Positions 43,250 to 52,991 of a DNA stretch of 64,000 nt are shown in pieces. The stretch's first letter is position 1. Every line of letters begins with the position of its first letter. Where the stretch lies: positions 1 through 64,000 of the forward strand of contig CAYPFY010000019.1 of the NCBI GenBank assembly GCA_964410105.1. The letters are read 5' to 3'. The position numbers and the translations under genes were made by a program. The notes below the pieces were generated by a model. That model worked only from the letters and a program-made list of their open reading frames with translations. It was not told where the DNA came from and searched no databases. This stretch comes from CAYPFY01 sp964410105. Its GTDB lineage: Bacteria > Bacteroidota > Ignavibacteria > UBA10030 > SZUA-254.

Positions 43250-44896
43250 ATGAACGCCTCAAAATTCTGGAGATACTTGGCGATACCGGTCGCCTGGGGC
43301 GTTGGCTTTCTATATCCCATTATTCAGGCAGACGCTCAAACAGTTCCGCTTAACGATCTTACCACAACAGCCCGGGAAAGGACGGCGCCTTCCCTTGCTC
43401 AACCTCCCGGAGTAGCTCTCGAAGCGACTGTAGATCCAAGTCGCTATTTTGTGGGTCCATCCGACGTCTTCAGCATCAATATATGGATGAGCCCTCCCTT
43501 GAATATGACTCTCACTGTCACCCCCGAAGGGTCGCTGATCATACCGACCGTTGGGGAAGTTGTCGTCGCTGATCTTACCCTTAGTCAGGCGAAAGCAAGG
43601 ATCCTCCAGCAAGCGCGGAAAAAATACTTGAGCGCCGCGATATCGGCAACCCTGGTAACTCCGCGTCCTATCATCGTGACAGTCACCGGCAATGTACTCA
43701 ACGAGGGAGCTTATACCCTGAGTTCGATCAATCGCGCTACCAAAGCGATTGAGCTTGCGAATGAACCGAAGAGAAATCAGCCTTCGACCTCTTTGTCGAT
43801 GTCAACGCGCAATATCATGCTCCGGCATAAGGACGGCACTCAGGAACGCGTGGATTATGTAAAGTTTCTGTCGAAGAAGGATGACCGCCTCAATCCTTAC
43901 CTTCGGGAGGGAGATGTCGTTATCGTCCCGCGCGCAAATATGTTCAAGAATGTGATTGCCGTCTATGGCGAGGTTAATGCCCCCGGGAGATATGAATTTG
44001 TCGAAGGGGACAGCCTGCACGACGCACTGGAGATCGCGCAGGGGTTTACGAGGCTTGCGATGCGGGATAGCGTCGAATTCACTCGGCTCAATTCAGATGG
44101 AACACTCCTCTCAAGCCGGATCATCAAGTTTGATGACCCGACGACGCGTGGACCGTCCGACTTTCCCCTCGAGCCCGGCGATCGGATCGTCGTACGGGCG
44201 AGGAAAGAGCTGCGAGAGGATTACCGTGTCAGCATTCAGGGTGAAGTGCTCTACCCGGGGACGTATCCCATCACCAAGAATAAGACAAAGCTCTCCCAGC
44301 TGCTCACCCAGGCAGGAGGGTTTACAGAATTCGCGGCGCTCAAATCTGCTGAACTGGTGCGCCGATCTGTCGGGCCAGACGAGGTTGAAACAGAACGGCT
44401 GCTTAGTCTTCGCGGCGGGATCTCCTCGCAGGATAGCACCGACTATAATCTGGAAACGGATCTCCGTATCCGAAAGGAAATCGTCAATGTTGATTTCGAA
44501 CGGCTATTCGTCAAGGGTGATTCCTCCCAGGATGTGATTCTGCAGAGCGAGGACTTTGTCGTGGTGCCCTCCCTGAAGAAAACGATCTACGTGATGGGCC
44601 AGATCGTCTCGCCAGGCCACATTCCGTTCGTAGCGGGTGAGAAGACGGATTATTATGTCGCCAAGGCCGGCGGTTTCACCGAGAATGCCCGCAAAGGGGA
44701 TGTGAAGATCGTCAAGGGAAAGACCAAGCAGTGGCTTGCACCTGATGAGACTGTGATTGAGGACGGCGATTACGTCTGGGTTCCCAAGAACCCCGAAAGG
44801 TCGTTCGCGTACTATGCAACGATCGCAAGTCAAGCCGCAAGTGTCCTGAGCGTGGTTATCGGGATCGGGGTCTTGATAGCTCAGCTTACGAAGTGA
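43250..44896 (+). CDS. SLBB-domain polysaccharide export protein
   Basis: This 548-residue exported protein starts with a hydrophobic segment ending QADAQ, followed by the Poly_export domain (YFVGPSDVFSINIWMSP to about residue 150), then several SLBB domains (VTGNVLNEGAYTLSS, VYGEVNAPGRYEFVEGDSL, SIQGEVLYPGTYPITKNKT, VMGQIVSPGHIPFVAG). It resembles Wza-type periplasmic/outer-membrane export proteins. It lacks a lipobox cysteine and carries a carboxy-terminal hydrophobic helix (AASVLSVVIGIGVLIAQLTK), as in many Bacteroidota-type forms. AGAAGG (43241-43246) precedes the ATG. It lies directly ahead of the chain-length gene. Confidence 0.88.
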   Translation: MNASKFWRYLAIPVAWGVGFLYPIIQADAQTVPLNDLTTTARERTAPSLAQPPGVALEATVDPSRYFVGPSDVFSINIWMSPPLNMTLTVTPEGSLIIPTVGEVVVADLTLSQAKARILQQARKKYLSAAISATLVTPRPIIVTVTGNVLNEGAYTLSSINRATKAIELANEPKRNQPSTSLSMSTRNIMLRHKDGTQERVDYVKFLSKKDDRLNPYLREGDVVIVPRANMFKNVIAVYGEVNAPGRYEFVEGDSLHDALEIAQGFTRLAMRDSVEFTRLNSDGTLLSSRIIKFDDPTTRGPSDFPLEPGDRIVVRARKELREDYRVSIQGEVLYPGTYPITKNKTKLSQLLTQAGGFTEFAALKSAELVRRSVGPDEVETERLLSLRGGISSQDSTDYNLETDLRIRKEIVNVDFERLFVKGDSSQDVILQSEDFVVVPSLKKTIYVMGQIVSPGHIPFVAGEKTDYYVAKAGGFTENARKGDVKIVKGKTKQWLAPDETVIEDGDYVWVPKNPERSFAYYATIASQAASVLSVVIGIGVLIAQLTK

Positions 44897-44906
44897 GGTT
44901 CAGGGG

Positions 44907-46106
44907 ATGCCAAGGGACGAGAATCCGAACATGGAGACGTCGCAGCCGATGAACGATAAGGCTACAGTCTTGGATTATTTTGCCGCGCTCGTTCGCTGGA
45001 GGAAGTTTATTATCCTTAACTTCCTCGCCGTGACGGCTCTGGCCGTCATCGTGAGTTTTTTGCTCCCAAAGTGGTACAAAGCGACAGCGTCGATACTTCC
45101 CCCGAAGGACCAGGGACTGCTCAACCTGTTCGGTATGACAACGCCGACGGCACGATCGCTCTCACTGGGACAGAGATTGACCGGGCTCGGGAGCCAGCCC
45201 CTAGGGGCCTATAATTTTCTTGCGATTTTGAAAAGCCGTTCATCCATGGAGGCGGTGGCAAAGAAATTCGACCTTGTGCATGTCTATGACGTGAGCGAAA
45301 ACTCTATGGAGAAGGCGATTAAGGAGCTGCAGGACAATACTTCCTTCGACCTCCAGGAGGATAATTACCTCACCATCGACGTTTACGACAAAGATCCTCA
45401 GCGGGCCGCGGCGATGGCGAATTATTTTATCGAGATGCTGAACACCATTAGCATCCAGCTAGGGACTCAGGAGGCCAGGAATAACAGGGAATTCATCGAG
45501 AAGAGGATCGAGGGGACAAAAGCGGATCTCCGCCTTGCCGAGGATTCTCTTCGAAAATATCAGGAGATTTCGGGCGTCGTTGTCACCCCCGATCAGGCCC
45601 CGTCAAGCGTTTCCGCTATCGCGGAATTGTATGGAATGAAGGCGAAGAAGGAGGTGGAGGTCGGAATCCTCGAACGAACGGTAACTCCGGATAATGCCGC
45701 CCTTAAGGAATTGAGACTCGAACTCAATGAGCTCAACAAGAGACTTGCGACAATCCCGCAGACCGGCATCGAGTCGATCCGGCTCTATCGGGAGATAGTA
45801 ATCCAGCAAAAGATTTTCGAGTATCTTGTTCCCCTTTTCGAACAGGCGAAGATCGACGAGCAAAAGGACGTTCCCGTCATTCTGGTTCTCGATAAGGCGA
45901 TTCCGCCGGAAAAGAAGTTCAAGCCAAAGCGGCTCATCCTTGTCGCTACGGCGGGCGGACTCAGTCTCATCGCCAGCATTTTGATCATAATGGGGAAGAT
46001 GTATTCGGAGACTCTGAAGAGTCACAGATACAAAGAATATGAAAAGCTGCAGTTTCTCTTCAGTGAGGTGAAGAGGAATCTGCGAATCTTTCAGCGCCGA
46101 CAATAA
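44907..46106 (+). CDS. Wzz-type polysaccharide chain-length protein
   Basis: This 399-residue protein has the Wzz layout: an amino-terminal helix (IILNFLAVTALAVIVSFLLPKW), a long periplasmic coiled-coil region with Wzz-type YKATASILPP, and a carboxy-terminal helix (RLILVATAGGLSLIASILII) after a proline-rich approach. It controls the length of the exported polymer. There is no kinase domain after the last helix and no separate BY-kinase gene in the cluster. It follows the SLBB gene by ten bases, as usual for export pairs. Confidence 0.9.
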   Translation: MPRDENPNMETSQPMNDKATVLDYFAALVRWRKFIILNFLAVTALAVIVSFLLPKWYKATASILPPKDQGLLNLFGMTTPTARSLSLGQRLTGLGSQPLGAYNFLAILKSRSSMEAVAKKFDLVHVYDVSENSMEKAIKELQDNTSFDLQEDNYLTIDVYDKDPQRAAAMANYFIEMLNTISIQLGTQEARNNREFIEKRIEGTKADLRLAEDSLRKYQEISGVVVTPDQAPSSVSAIAELYGMKAKKEVEVGILERTVTPDNAALKELRLELNELNKRLATIPQTGIESIRLYREIVIQQKIFEYLVPLFEQAKIDEQKDVPVILVLDKAIPPEKKFKPKRLILVATAGGLSLIASILIIMGKMYSETLKSHRYKEYEKLQFLFSEVKRNLRIFQRRQ

Positions 46107-46126
46107 ACCCACTGGGAATCCCGCGC

Positions 46127-47572
46127 GTGATCAGGGACAACACACACGTCATCGATCCGGCGGTACCGGGCTTCTTGTCCTTCAGTCTGATCGTCCTCGC
46201 CCAGCTGGGCATCGTGACTCTCCTGTTTGCCACAGCCTCCCCGATCGTCGTTATCGGCCTCCTTCTCACCCTGATCCTGGGAACCGCCGTCCTCATGGCG
46301 CCCCGGTGGGGATTGTACTGCATCGTTTTCGTGACCTTCGTCTTCCATGCCGACGCAATCGGTCACTATTTTGTCATCCCCGTCTTTGGGATTAATTGGT
46401 ATGCGATGGACTGGATCTTGTTCTTCGCATTTTTTTCATGGCTCATACAAAACGCGCTCGGCATAAGCCCTCCCCCGAAGAAAACACGGCTTACACTTCC
46501 GCTTATACTGTTCTTCGCACTGCTCATTATTTCCACAGTCACTGGCATAACTCATGGCAACCGATTCCAGGACGTTTTCGCCGATCTGCGGTGGTTCTTC
46601 TATTATATTTCCTTTTTTTTCGTGCTGGTTTATGCAAGGGATTTTAAAGAAATCGAGCGGGTCTTCTGGGTCATGCTCATTTGCGGTACCGTCGGAGCCA
46701 TCCCCGAAATCGTTGGGGCCCTCTCTTCCCCCAGCTTTGATGCTCTCACCGGCAAGAAGCTTTTCTTTACACGCATAGCAGGATATCACGAGGTGAATTA
46801 TCCTCTTCAGCTTGTCTCTTCCATCGTCGTCTTTCCCTTCTTCCGCACATTCGGGAAAAGAATCCTCCTGTTGTGCTCAGCCCTCGTTTCCTCCGCGGCG
46901 CTGTTTCTCAGCTATGCCCGTGGCTCGTGGCTCGCTGCGGTAGGCGGGGTGGTCCTCACATTGGTTGTTTTCGCTCCCTACACTATAACTTTAAGGGGTA
47001 ATCTGCTGAAAATAATTTCAGGAACTTCTGTTGCCGCCGTCATCCTCGTTGCTCTCAGCCTTTCGGGCTCTTTCACGTTTGAGACTCTCTCCGCCCGCTC
47101 CCTCACGACGGTGAATACCATTGACGTTTCAAGCCTTCAGAGGGTGACGGAATGGCAATATGCCTGGCAGGTTTTTCTCCAGCATCCGATTCTCGGAGCG
47201 GGCCTAGGATTCATCTACCACTTCTACGCCCTCGGAGTCGGTCCCGTGGAGCAGATCTTTCTCCACAATAGCTACCTGTATGTTCTTTCAAAAATGGGTA
47301 TCGTAGGTTTTCTCGGGATCATCTATCTCTATGCCTCGGCATTGGTCCTCGCGCGCAAGAGCATCCGCACTCTTCCCCACGGGCCGGAAATGGGTCTTCT
47401 CATCGCCTTCTCATCCATGGTCATTGTGCTCCTGATTAAATCTCTTACAACATGGCATCTCAATACCCTGACAATCTCGCTCTTCATTGGCGTCATTCTC
47501 GGCGTGATCGGTGTCATCCACTCGCTCGCCTCATCCGCGTCACGGAACCTGTCTACGCCTGAAGGTCGCTGA
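46127..47572 (+). CDS. O-antigen polymerase/ligase-like membrane protein
   Basis: This 481-residue protein has about ten to twelve membrane segments. The region around YARGSWLAAVGGVVLTLVVF to VFLQHPILGAGLGFIYHFY, containing a periplasmic loop with the QHPILGAGLG motif, is the Wzy/WaaL (O-antigen ligase, PF04932) signature. Whether it polymerises repeat units or attaches glycan to lipid A or protein cannot be told from sequence. GTG start 20 bases after the chain-length gene. The flippase follows after four bases, so a Wzx/Wzy-type pathway is likely. Confidence 0.85.
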   Translation: MIRDNTHVIDPAVPGFLSFSLIVLAQLGIVTLLFATASPIVVIGLLLTLILGTAVLMAPRWGLYCIVFVTFVFHADAIGHYFVIPVFGINWYAMDWILFFAFFSWLIQNALGISPPPKKTRLTLPLILFFALLIISTVTGITHGNRFQDVFADLRWFFYYISFFFVLVYARDFKEIERVFWVMLICGTVGAIPEIVGALSSPSFDALTGKKLFFTRIAGYHEVNYPLQLVSSIVVFPFFRTFGKRILLLCSALVSSAALFLSYARGSWLAAVGGVVLTLVVFAPYTITLRGNLLKIISGTSVAAVILVALSLSGSFTFETLSARSLTTVNTIDVSSLQRVTEWQYAWQVFLQHPILGAGLGFIYHFYALGVGPVEQIFLHNSYLYVLSKMGIVGFLGIIYLYASALVLARKSIRTLPHGPEMGLLIAFSSMVIVLLIKSLTTWHLNTLTISLFIGVILGVIGVIHSLASSASRNLSTPEGR

Positions 47573-47576
47573 TCAC

Positions 47577-48869
47577 ATGCTCGCAAGAATCTTTTCGGGA
47601 AACGGAGAGCTCACACGCATATTGCGTAACAGTGGATCCCTGATCGTGGCCAGGGTCGTGACGAAAATCGCGACTACCGGCCTGATCGTATTCATCGCAA
47701 GACGCCTGGGCGACGAACGGTTTGGAGTATTCTCGACACTCCTTGCATACGTGGCGTTTTTCTCAATCGTTGAGGAGTTCGGATTGACAGTCCCGCTCAT
47801 CCGGAGGATCGCAAAGTCTGCCGATCGTCCGGATTTAGTCCTCGGACGTGTGATCGGCGCAAAAATTCCCCTCGGCTTGATAGCGTATGCACTTCTCGTC
47901 CTTTCCTGCCTCTGGTCACACGTATCACCCGGCCTCGCTGCGATTTTCGGCGCGAGCATGTTTTTCGAGATGCAGGCAATATCCGTCACCAGGTCTTTCG
48001 AAGGCTTTGAGAGAATGGAGTATGTCGCCTACCTTACGATTGTCGAGCGCGTGGTGCTCTGTGGTCTCGGGGTGACGGTCCTCTATCTGGGGGGCGGGCT
48101 TGAGGCGCTCGGATTCGCCTACATAATTACCTACGTGATCGTGTTCGTGCTTGGGTTACGATGGTTCAGAAAGTTGCACGGCCGGCTAACTATCCTGTTT
48201 GACCGTGCGCAATTTATCCCCATCCTTCGTGAAGCATCGCCATTTTTTCTTTCCACTCTCTTCAGCGTGATCTACAACAAAGCGGACATTTTTCTGCTCA
48301 CCACCCTCAGGGCACCGGCCGAAGTCGGTTGGTATAACGCCGCATTCAGGGTTATAGACGCGCAAATGTTCATCCCCGTTTCCATCGTCAGTGCCATTTT
48401 TCCCGTCATGGCCCGGCATTATGCGGATACTCCCGCATATTTTCATCGATTGCACAGCCGGTCGTTTTATTTTCTGCTCGGCCTCGGAGTTCTCATATCC
48501 GTCACGACTTACTTTTCTTCCGACCTGATTATTACGGTGCTTTACGCGGGACAATATCATCAATCCGCGCTCACTCTAAGAATTCTGTCTCTGATGCTCT
48601 GTTTCTATTTTGTCAACTTTCTCCTCGGGAACGCGCTGATTGCCGCCGGCAGAGAGAGCCTTTCCACGATGACCCTGCTTCTGGGTGCCGTCACGAATCT
48701 CGCGCTGTGCACCGCCCTGATTCCCGGCTTCGGCGGAGATGGGGCGGCAGGTGCCAGAGTTGTCACCGAGGTCCTGGCCTGCGCCTTCCAAATGTATATG
48801 CTGGTGAAGGTGAGCGGAACACGAGCCATCTATCGTTTTTCCATTCCGACCATCTCCGATTCTGTGTAA
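47577..48869 (+). CDS. Polysaccharide flippase (Wzx-like)
   Basis: This 430-residue protein has about 12 predicted membrane segments, and its start (GSLIVARVVTKIATTGLIVFIARRLGDERFGVFSTLLAYV) is typical of the oligosaccharide flippase family in the MATE superfamily. Such proteins turn lipid-linked repeat units to the periplasmic face. The ATG at 47577 is preferred over longer frames that overlap the polymerase gene. It lies between the polymerase and the first glycosyltransferase, which is normal for a Wzx/Wzy cluster. Confidence 0.9.
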   Translation: MLARIFSGNGELTRILRNSGSLIVARVVTKIATTGLIVFIARRLGDERFGVFSTLLAYVAFFSIVEEFGLTVPLIRRIAKSADRPDLVLGRVIGAKIPLGLIAYALLVLSCLWSHVSPGLAAIFGASMFFEMQAISVTRSFEGFERMEYVAYLTIVERVVLCGLGVTVLYLGGGLEALGFAYIITYVIVFVLGLRWFRKLHGRLTILFDRAQFIPILREASPFFLSTLFSVIYNKADIFLLTTLRAPAEVGWYNAAFRVIDAQMFIPVSIVSAIFPVMARHYADTPAYFHRLHSRSFYFLLGLGVLISVTTYFSSDLIITVLYAGQYHQSALTLRILSLMLCFYFVNFLLGNALIAAGRESLSTMTLLLGAVTNLALCTALIPGFGGDGAAGARVVTEVLACAFQMYMLVKVSGTRAIYRFSIPTISDSV

Positions 48870-48936
48870 TGATGCCTCCAATGCTGCGCCGAGTAAAGGA
48901 ATCGCTGGCTTTCCGCTCCCGCTGTTGACCGATACG

Positions 48937-49836
48937 ATGTCTATCTCATTTCTCATTGTCAATTATTTTACGGCCGATTACGTTGAACATCTCCTCGCCA
49001 GCATACGGCAAAACGTACAGCGATACCGGTACGAGATTCTCATATTCGATAATTCCTCCGATCCGGGGGAAAAGAAGAAGCTCGAGAAGTTCGATCTCCC
49101 GGTGGGGAAGGTATTTTTTTCTGATCGCAATGTCGGGTTTGTTGCAGCGAATAACGCTCTGCTCGAATCAGCTTCCGAAGATCTTCTCGTGCTGATAAAC
49201 CCTGATACGCTTCTCCTCGACAATAGCATCGAGGATCTGTTTGACTTTGTCCAACGCCACGACGAAGCAGGGGCGGTCGGTCCTATGCTTGTGAACGGTG
49301 ACGGCTCCTATCAAGTCAGTTATTACAAATTTCCCACGCTCTGGACGACGATCCGTGAGCATATCCTCCTGGCACGTAACCACGCCTATGCCTATTCTAC
49401 CCCGGCGGCAACCGTTCAGGAATGCGAGGTTGTCAAGGGTGCCTGTATGGTCGTCCGAAAGAGCGCCATCCCGGCTGATTATCTCTTCGATCCGGCCCTC
49501 ACCATGTATTCCGAGGAGATCGACCTTTGCCACCGCCTTGTCGGTTCGGGGCTGAAGAATTACTATTTCCCGAACTCGCGAATTGTTCATTACGGTGAGA
49601 AGAGCTCTCATCAGGAACAAGCCTCAGAGTACTCGCTCTACCATTATCATCGGAGCAAGCTTATCTACTGCCGCAAGCGATGGACCGGAGCCAGGTTCCA
49701 GGTCGTGAGAGCTATTCTGTTTGTGTCGCTCATCGAGAAATCCATCCTCCTCGCTCTCGTCGGGAGGCGTATGAGCGCGAAGATTCATTGGAGGGCGTTA
49801 AAACGATTGTGGCAAGACGGGTTTTCTCCGCGATAG
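48937..49836 (+). CDS. GT2-family glycosyltransferase
   Basis: This 299-residue protein has a GT-A fold with ISFLIVNYFTADYVEHLLAS at its start, NVGFVAANNALLES, and LVLINPDTLLLDNSIEDL, where NPDT is the metal/nucleotide-binding equivalent of DxD. GACMVVRKSAI and MYSEEIDLCHRL complete the rhamnosyltransferase-like pattern. It probably adds a sugar to the lipid-linked repeat unit; donor and acceptor are unknown. ATG at 48937 is preferred to a TTG at 48925. A carboxy-terminal basic amphipathic segment may contact the membrane. The next gene overlaps its end only in rejected longer frames. Confidence 0.85.
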   Translation: MSISFLIVNYFTADYVEHLLASIRQNVQRYRYEILIFDNSSDPGEKKKLEKFDLPVGKVFFSDRNVGFVAANNALLESASEDLLVLINPDTLLLDNSIEDLFDFVQRHDEAGAVGPMLVNGDGSYQVSYYKFPTLWTTIREHILLARNHAYAYSTPAATVQECEVVKGACMVVRKSAIPADYLFDPALTMYSEEIDLCHRLVGSGLKNYYFPNSRIVHYGEKSSHQEQASEYSLYHYHRSKLIYCRKRWTGARFQVVRAILFVSLIEKSILLALVGRRMSAKIHWRALKRLWQDGFSPR

Positions 49837-49883
49837 CAAAGGGCATCCCACCGAATGCGAAGCAGGAATCTCAGAATCCTCAC

Positions 49884-51011
49884 ATGAATCCTCCGGTGAC
49901 TCCGAATACGGATCTGATAGTCTATCAAATCACCTCTGTCCTCCCGCCTGCGCATGACGGAGTGGGAGACGCTGCATGTAAAATCCACCGCCTCCTCCGG
50001 CAGAACGGAATAGCCTCATTCATCATCACATCTTCGGACCAAAGGGAAGATTCGGGCGTACTCCGGATCCTCTCCCGGTGGTCTTGGTTCGCATTCGTGA
50101 GTTTGAACGGAGTGATACGTCCCGCCCACAATGCCCGCATCGTCTTTCACTATCCATCCCCAAGGTACCGGCGCTCTATTTCATTGATGTTTCTGCCGCT
50201 TTTTTTTAGGTTGCTCGGGCGTGAGACGGTCGTCTATCTCCATGAGTTAATCGTCTACTCGCTGCCGGGAAAATTGAAGACACTGCTGATGCTCCTGTTT
50301 TCCAGCAAAATCCTTACGACGGACAGGCCAAACTATGAATTTCTGCGGCGCTTTCTTTTTTTTAAGAGATCGAAGCTTCTTCCGACGGGCTCCAACATGC
50401 CGCCTCGTTTGCACGTCAGGGAAGCGCCCGGGCATGAGCAACCGACCGAACAGATTCGCCGGAAGAGACAACTGCTCTCCTTCGGCCACGTCATGGTAGG
50501 CAAGGGGCTTGAGAATTTACTCGATGCATTCGACGGGGGCGAGAGACTGCGGGATGCATATCACCTGCACGTCATCGGGGGGTTGCCCGAGATCCCCCGG
50601 CCATCGGACACCGATCTCTTGGCCAGAATCAAGGGGAGGGATTACTGTACCTATCATGGCTTCCTTTCAGGCTCTGAGTTTTTAGCAAGCATTGCTGAAT
50701 TCGACATCATCATTCTTCCATTCCCAGAGGGATTGTCAGAGCGCAGGGGGAGCTTCATGGCAGGGATGGCCTCGGGGAAGCCGATCCTCACGACGCGGCC
50801 GAAATTTCCTATCGACGGGCTGGAGGAAAAAGAAAATATTCTCTTTGTCGACGACGCACGGAGTGATACACTCGCAAATTACCTGTTGAGTGTGATGACG
50901 ATCGATGACATCGCGCTCTGCCGGATCGGATCTGCAGCCAGAGAGTGGTACGAGGAGAATTTTTCCGATGAGGCCTTTATTGAAAAATTTATGGAGTTTA
51001 TTGGTAACTGA
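49884..51011 (+). CDS. GT4-like glycosyltransferase
   Basis: This 375-residue protein has a GT-B fold. It begins DLIVYQITSVLPPAHDGVGDAACKIHRLL and its second half has LLSFGHVMVGKGLENLLDAF and PFPEGLSERRGSFMAGMASGKPILTT, which carries the donor-binding region of GT4 enzymes. The ATG at 49884 gives the usual fold start; longer frames would overlap the GT2 gene. It lies 24 bases ahead of the methyltransferase. The sugar donor is not predictable. Confidence 0.8.
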   Translation: MNPPVTPNTDLIVYQITSVLPPAHDGVGDAACKIHRLLRQNGIASFIITSSDQREDSGVLRILSRWSWFAFVSLNGVIRPAHNARIVFHYPSPRYRRSISLMFLPLFFRLLGRETVVYLHELIVYSLPGKLKTLLMLLFSSKILTTDRPNYEFLRRFLFFKRSKLLPTGSNMPPRLHVREAPGHEQPTEQIRRKRQLLSFGHVMVGKGLENLLDAFDGGERLRDAYHLHVIGGLPEIPRPSDTDLLARIKGRDYCTYHGFLSGSEFLASIAEFDIIILPFPEGLSERRGSFMAGMASGKPILTTRPKFPIDGLEEKENILFVDDARSDTLANYLLSVMTIDDIALCRIGSAAREWYEENFSDEAFIEKFMEFIGN

Positions 51012-51035
51012 CCAATTTAGAACACACTAGATTCG

Positions 51036-51677
51036 ATGCAATTTCTGCTTCCGCCACGATTTCAGCATTTTCAAAAAAAATTCCGGGATCTTCCCTTTGA
51101 TCTCCTCGATGTCGGCTGCGGGAGCCATTCGGCTTCCTTGGCGAAGAAATGGTTTCCCCAGTGCCGCTATTTTGGCATCGACCGGACTCGTGCATATGAG
51201 AACGACGCGAATGATTTTGAGCTGATGTCCGGATTCTATGAACTCGATCTGACAACGGTTCGGTTCGATGAGATCCCGGATGCGTCCTTTGATGTCTTGA
51301 TCATGTCTCACGTGATCGAACACCTGCCTAACGGGGATGCTGTTCTTGCCGCTCTCGTTCCGAAGCTCAGGAAGGGAGGCGTTCTCTACCTTGAGTTTCC
51401 CTCGCGCCGAAGCCTCAAACTGCCGAGTATGAAGGGGACCCTGAATTTTTATGATGACCCGACTCACTGCCGCATCTATTCTGTCGACGAACTGAGTCGC
51501 CTGCTGGTCAGTCACTCATGCCAGATAGTGAAGTCGGGTGTGCGAAGAGACTGGATCAGGGTGATCCTGCTGCCGCTGCATATCGTCTACTCGAAACTAA
51601 AGTTCGGATATGTCCCGGGAAGCGTCTTTTGGGATCTGTTCGGATTTGCCGACTTTATTTACGCGCAAAGGTCATGA
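51036..51677 (+). CDS. Class I SAM-dependent methyltransferase
   Basis: This 213-residue protein has the SAM-binding loop LLDVGCGS (23-30), a second acid strand YFGIDRT, and FDVLIMSHVIEHLPNGD, typical of methyltransferase 11/23-type enzymes. In this setting it probably methylates a sugar or lipid-linked glycan. The end overlaps the next gene by four bases (ATGA). The target cannot be identified. Confidence 0.85.
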   Translation: MQFLLPPRFQHFQKKFRDLPFDLLDVGCGSHSASLAKKWFPQCRYFGIDRTRAYENDANDFELMSGFYELDLTTVRFDEIPDASFDVLIMSHVIEHLPNGDAVLAALVPKLRKGGVLYLEFPSRRSLKLPSMKGTLNFYDDPTHCRIYSVDELSRLLVSHSCQIVKSGVRRDWIRVILLPLHIVYSKLKFGYVPGSVFWDLFGFADFIYAQRS

Positions 51678-52924
51678 ACATCCTCCAGATTTCGCCCCAG
51701 ATCCCCTACCCGCTCTTGGACGGCGGAAAAGTCGGAATATTCAATATCACGAAACATCTCTCCCTGCGCGGTCATAAGATTACGATGGCTACGTTTCTCC
51801 GTGACCGTGACCTCCCGGGGCCATCGATCCTCAACGAATTCTGCGACCTTGTTACCGCCAAACATTCGACAGAGAATTCCCCTCCTCAGGCGCTCTTCAA
51901 GCTCTTCTCGTCAGACCCGTACAATCTTTCAAAGTACCGGTCCTCGAAGTTCAGAGATCTTGTGATGAAAACCCTCCGGGAAAAGAATTTTGATGTCGTC
52001 CACGTGGATCATCTGCACATGGCGCCCTACGGCCTCGTCTGCAAAGAATATGCCGGATTGCCCATAGTACTGCGGGAACACAACATAGAGAGCACGATCG
52101 TTGACCGATTCGCGGAAAATGCCGGCTCGTGGCCGCTCAGGAAATACCTCCACCTCCAGGCCAGGAGACTTCGTCGTAGGGAGGCAGAGCTCGCCTCTCG
52201 TTTCGACTGCTGCTGCGTTATCTCGGAAGAGGACAGGCAGAGGCTTGCCAATCTTCAACCGGGAGCCAGAATTGAAGTCGTCCCCGGTGGGGTGGACAAA
52301 TCATTTTTCCAAACCTCGCCGAGTGAAGAGACTGTTCCTTACACGATGTGCTTCTTCGGGAGCCTGGACTGGTACGCGAATCAGGATTCGGTGCGTTGGT
52401 TCATAAAGTCGGTCCTTCCCCTCGTCCTCCTCAAAGAGCCGAGAGCGCGCTTTTACCTCGTTGGAAAAAGCGTCCCGAACGATATTCAGCAGCTCCAATC
52501 CGAATCTGTCGTAATCCGGGGTTTTGTCCCGGAGCTGATCGGCGAAGTCAGACAATACCAGGTGATCGTCGTCCCTATCCGCATCGGGAGTGGAATCAGG
52601 CTGAAGATTCTGGAAAGCTTCGCGATGCAAATTCCCGTGGTCTCCACGACGGTGGGGTTTGAGGGGATTCCCGCCCGTCACGGCGAACATCTCCTCGCCG
52701 GGGACAGTCCGCAGGAATTCGCGGACCAAATCCTGAAACTGTTCGACGACCCTTCAAGCGGCAGACGGCTCGCCCGGAATGCGTTTCAAATTGTCGACCG
52801 GGATTTTCGATGGGAGAATATCGCTCAACGCTTCGAGGAGTTGTTCGTTCGGCTGGTCCGCGAGCGCGCTCTCGGGCCATCAGCCTCACCTCCCGTAGAA
52901 AAGAATCAAAGGATCAAGGCGTGA
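51674..52924 (+). CDS. GT4-family glycosyltransferase
   Basis: This 416-residue GT-B enzyme begins NILQISPQIPYPLLDGGKVGIFNITKHLSLRGH, the donor-free half start of GT4. The second half has MCFFGSLDWYANQDSVRWFIKSVLP, VRQYQVIVVPIRIGSGIRLKILESFAMQIPVV and TTVGFEGIP, the nucleotide-sugar site. It resembles the family of sugar-transferases common in exopolysaccharide clusters, some of which are associated with exosortase systems. Its ATG overlaps the methyltransferase stop. The donor is unknown. Confidence 0.88.
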   Translation: MNILQISPQIPYPLLDGGKVGIFNITKHLSLRGHKITMATFLRDRDLPGPSILNEFCDLVTAKHSTENSPPQALFKLFSSDPYNLSKYRSSKFRDLVMKTLREKNFDVVHVDHLHMAPYGLVCKEYAGLPIVLREHNIESTIVDRFAENAGSWPLRKYLHLQARRLRRREAELASRFDCCCVISEEDRQRLANLQPGARIEVVPGGVDKSFFQTSPSEETVPYTMCFFGSLDWYANQDSVRWFIKSVLPLVLLKEPRARFYLVGKSVPNDIQQLQSESVVIRGFVPELIGEVRQYQVIVVPIRIGSGIRLKILESFAMQIPVVSTTVGFEGIPARHGEHLLAGDSPQEFADQILKLFDDPSSGRRLARNAFQIVDRDFRWENIAQRFEELFVRLVRERALGPSASPPVEKNQRIKA

Positions 52925-52991
52925 TATCTGATTCTGAAAATATCGGGCACATGCTGATGCAACCTGGCATTGTCATCGAATCTCCCCGTCC

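Noticed and set aside
46360..46860. Several short frames on both strands in the polymerase gene
   Set aside because: They overlap a continuous membrane protein with the Wzy/WaaL motif; shadows.
49680..49883. Longer amino end for the GT4 gene at 49884
   Set aside because: It would overlap the GT2 gene in another frame and adds a charged, non-homologous tail.
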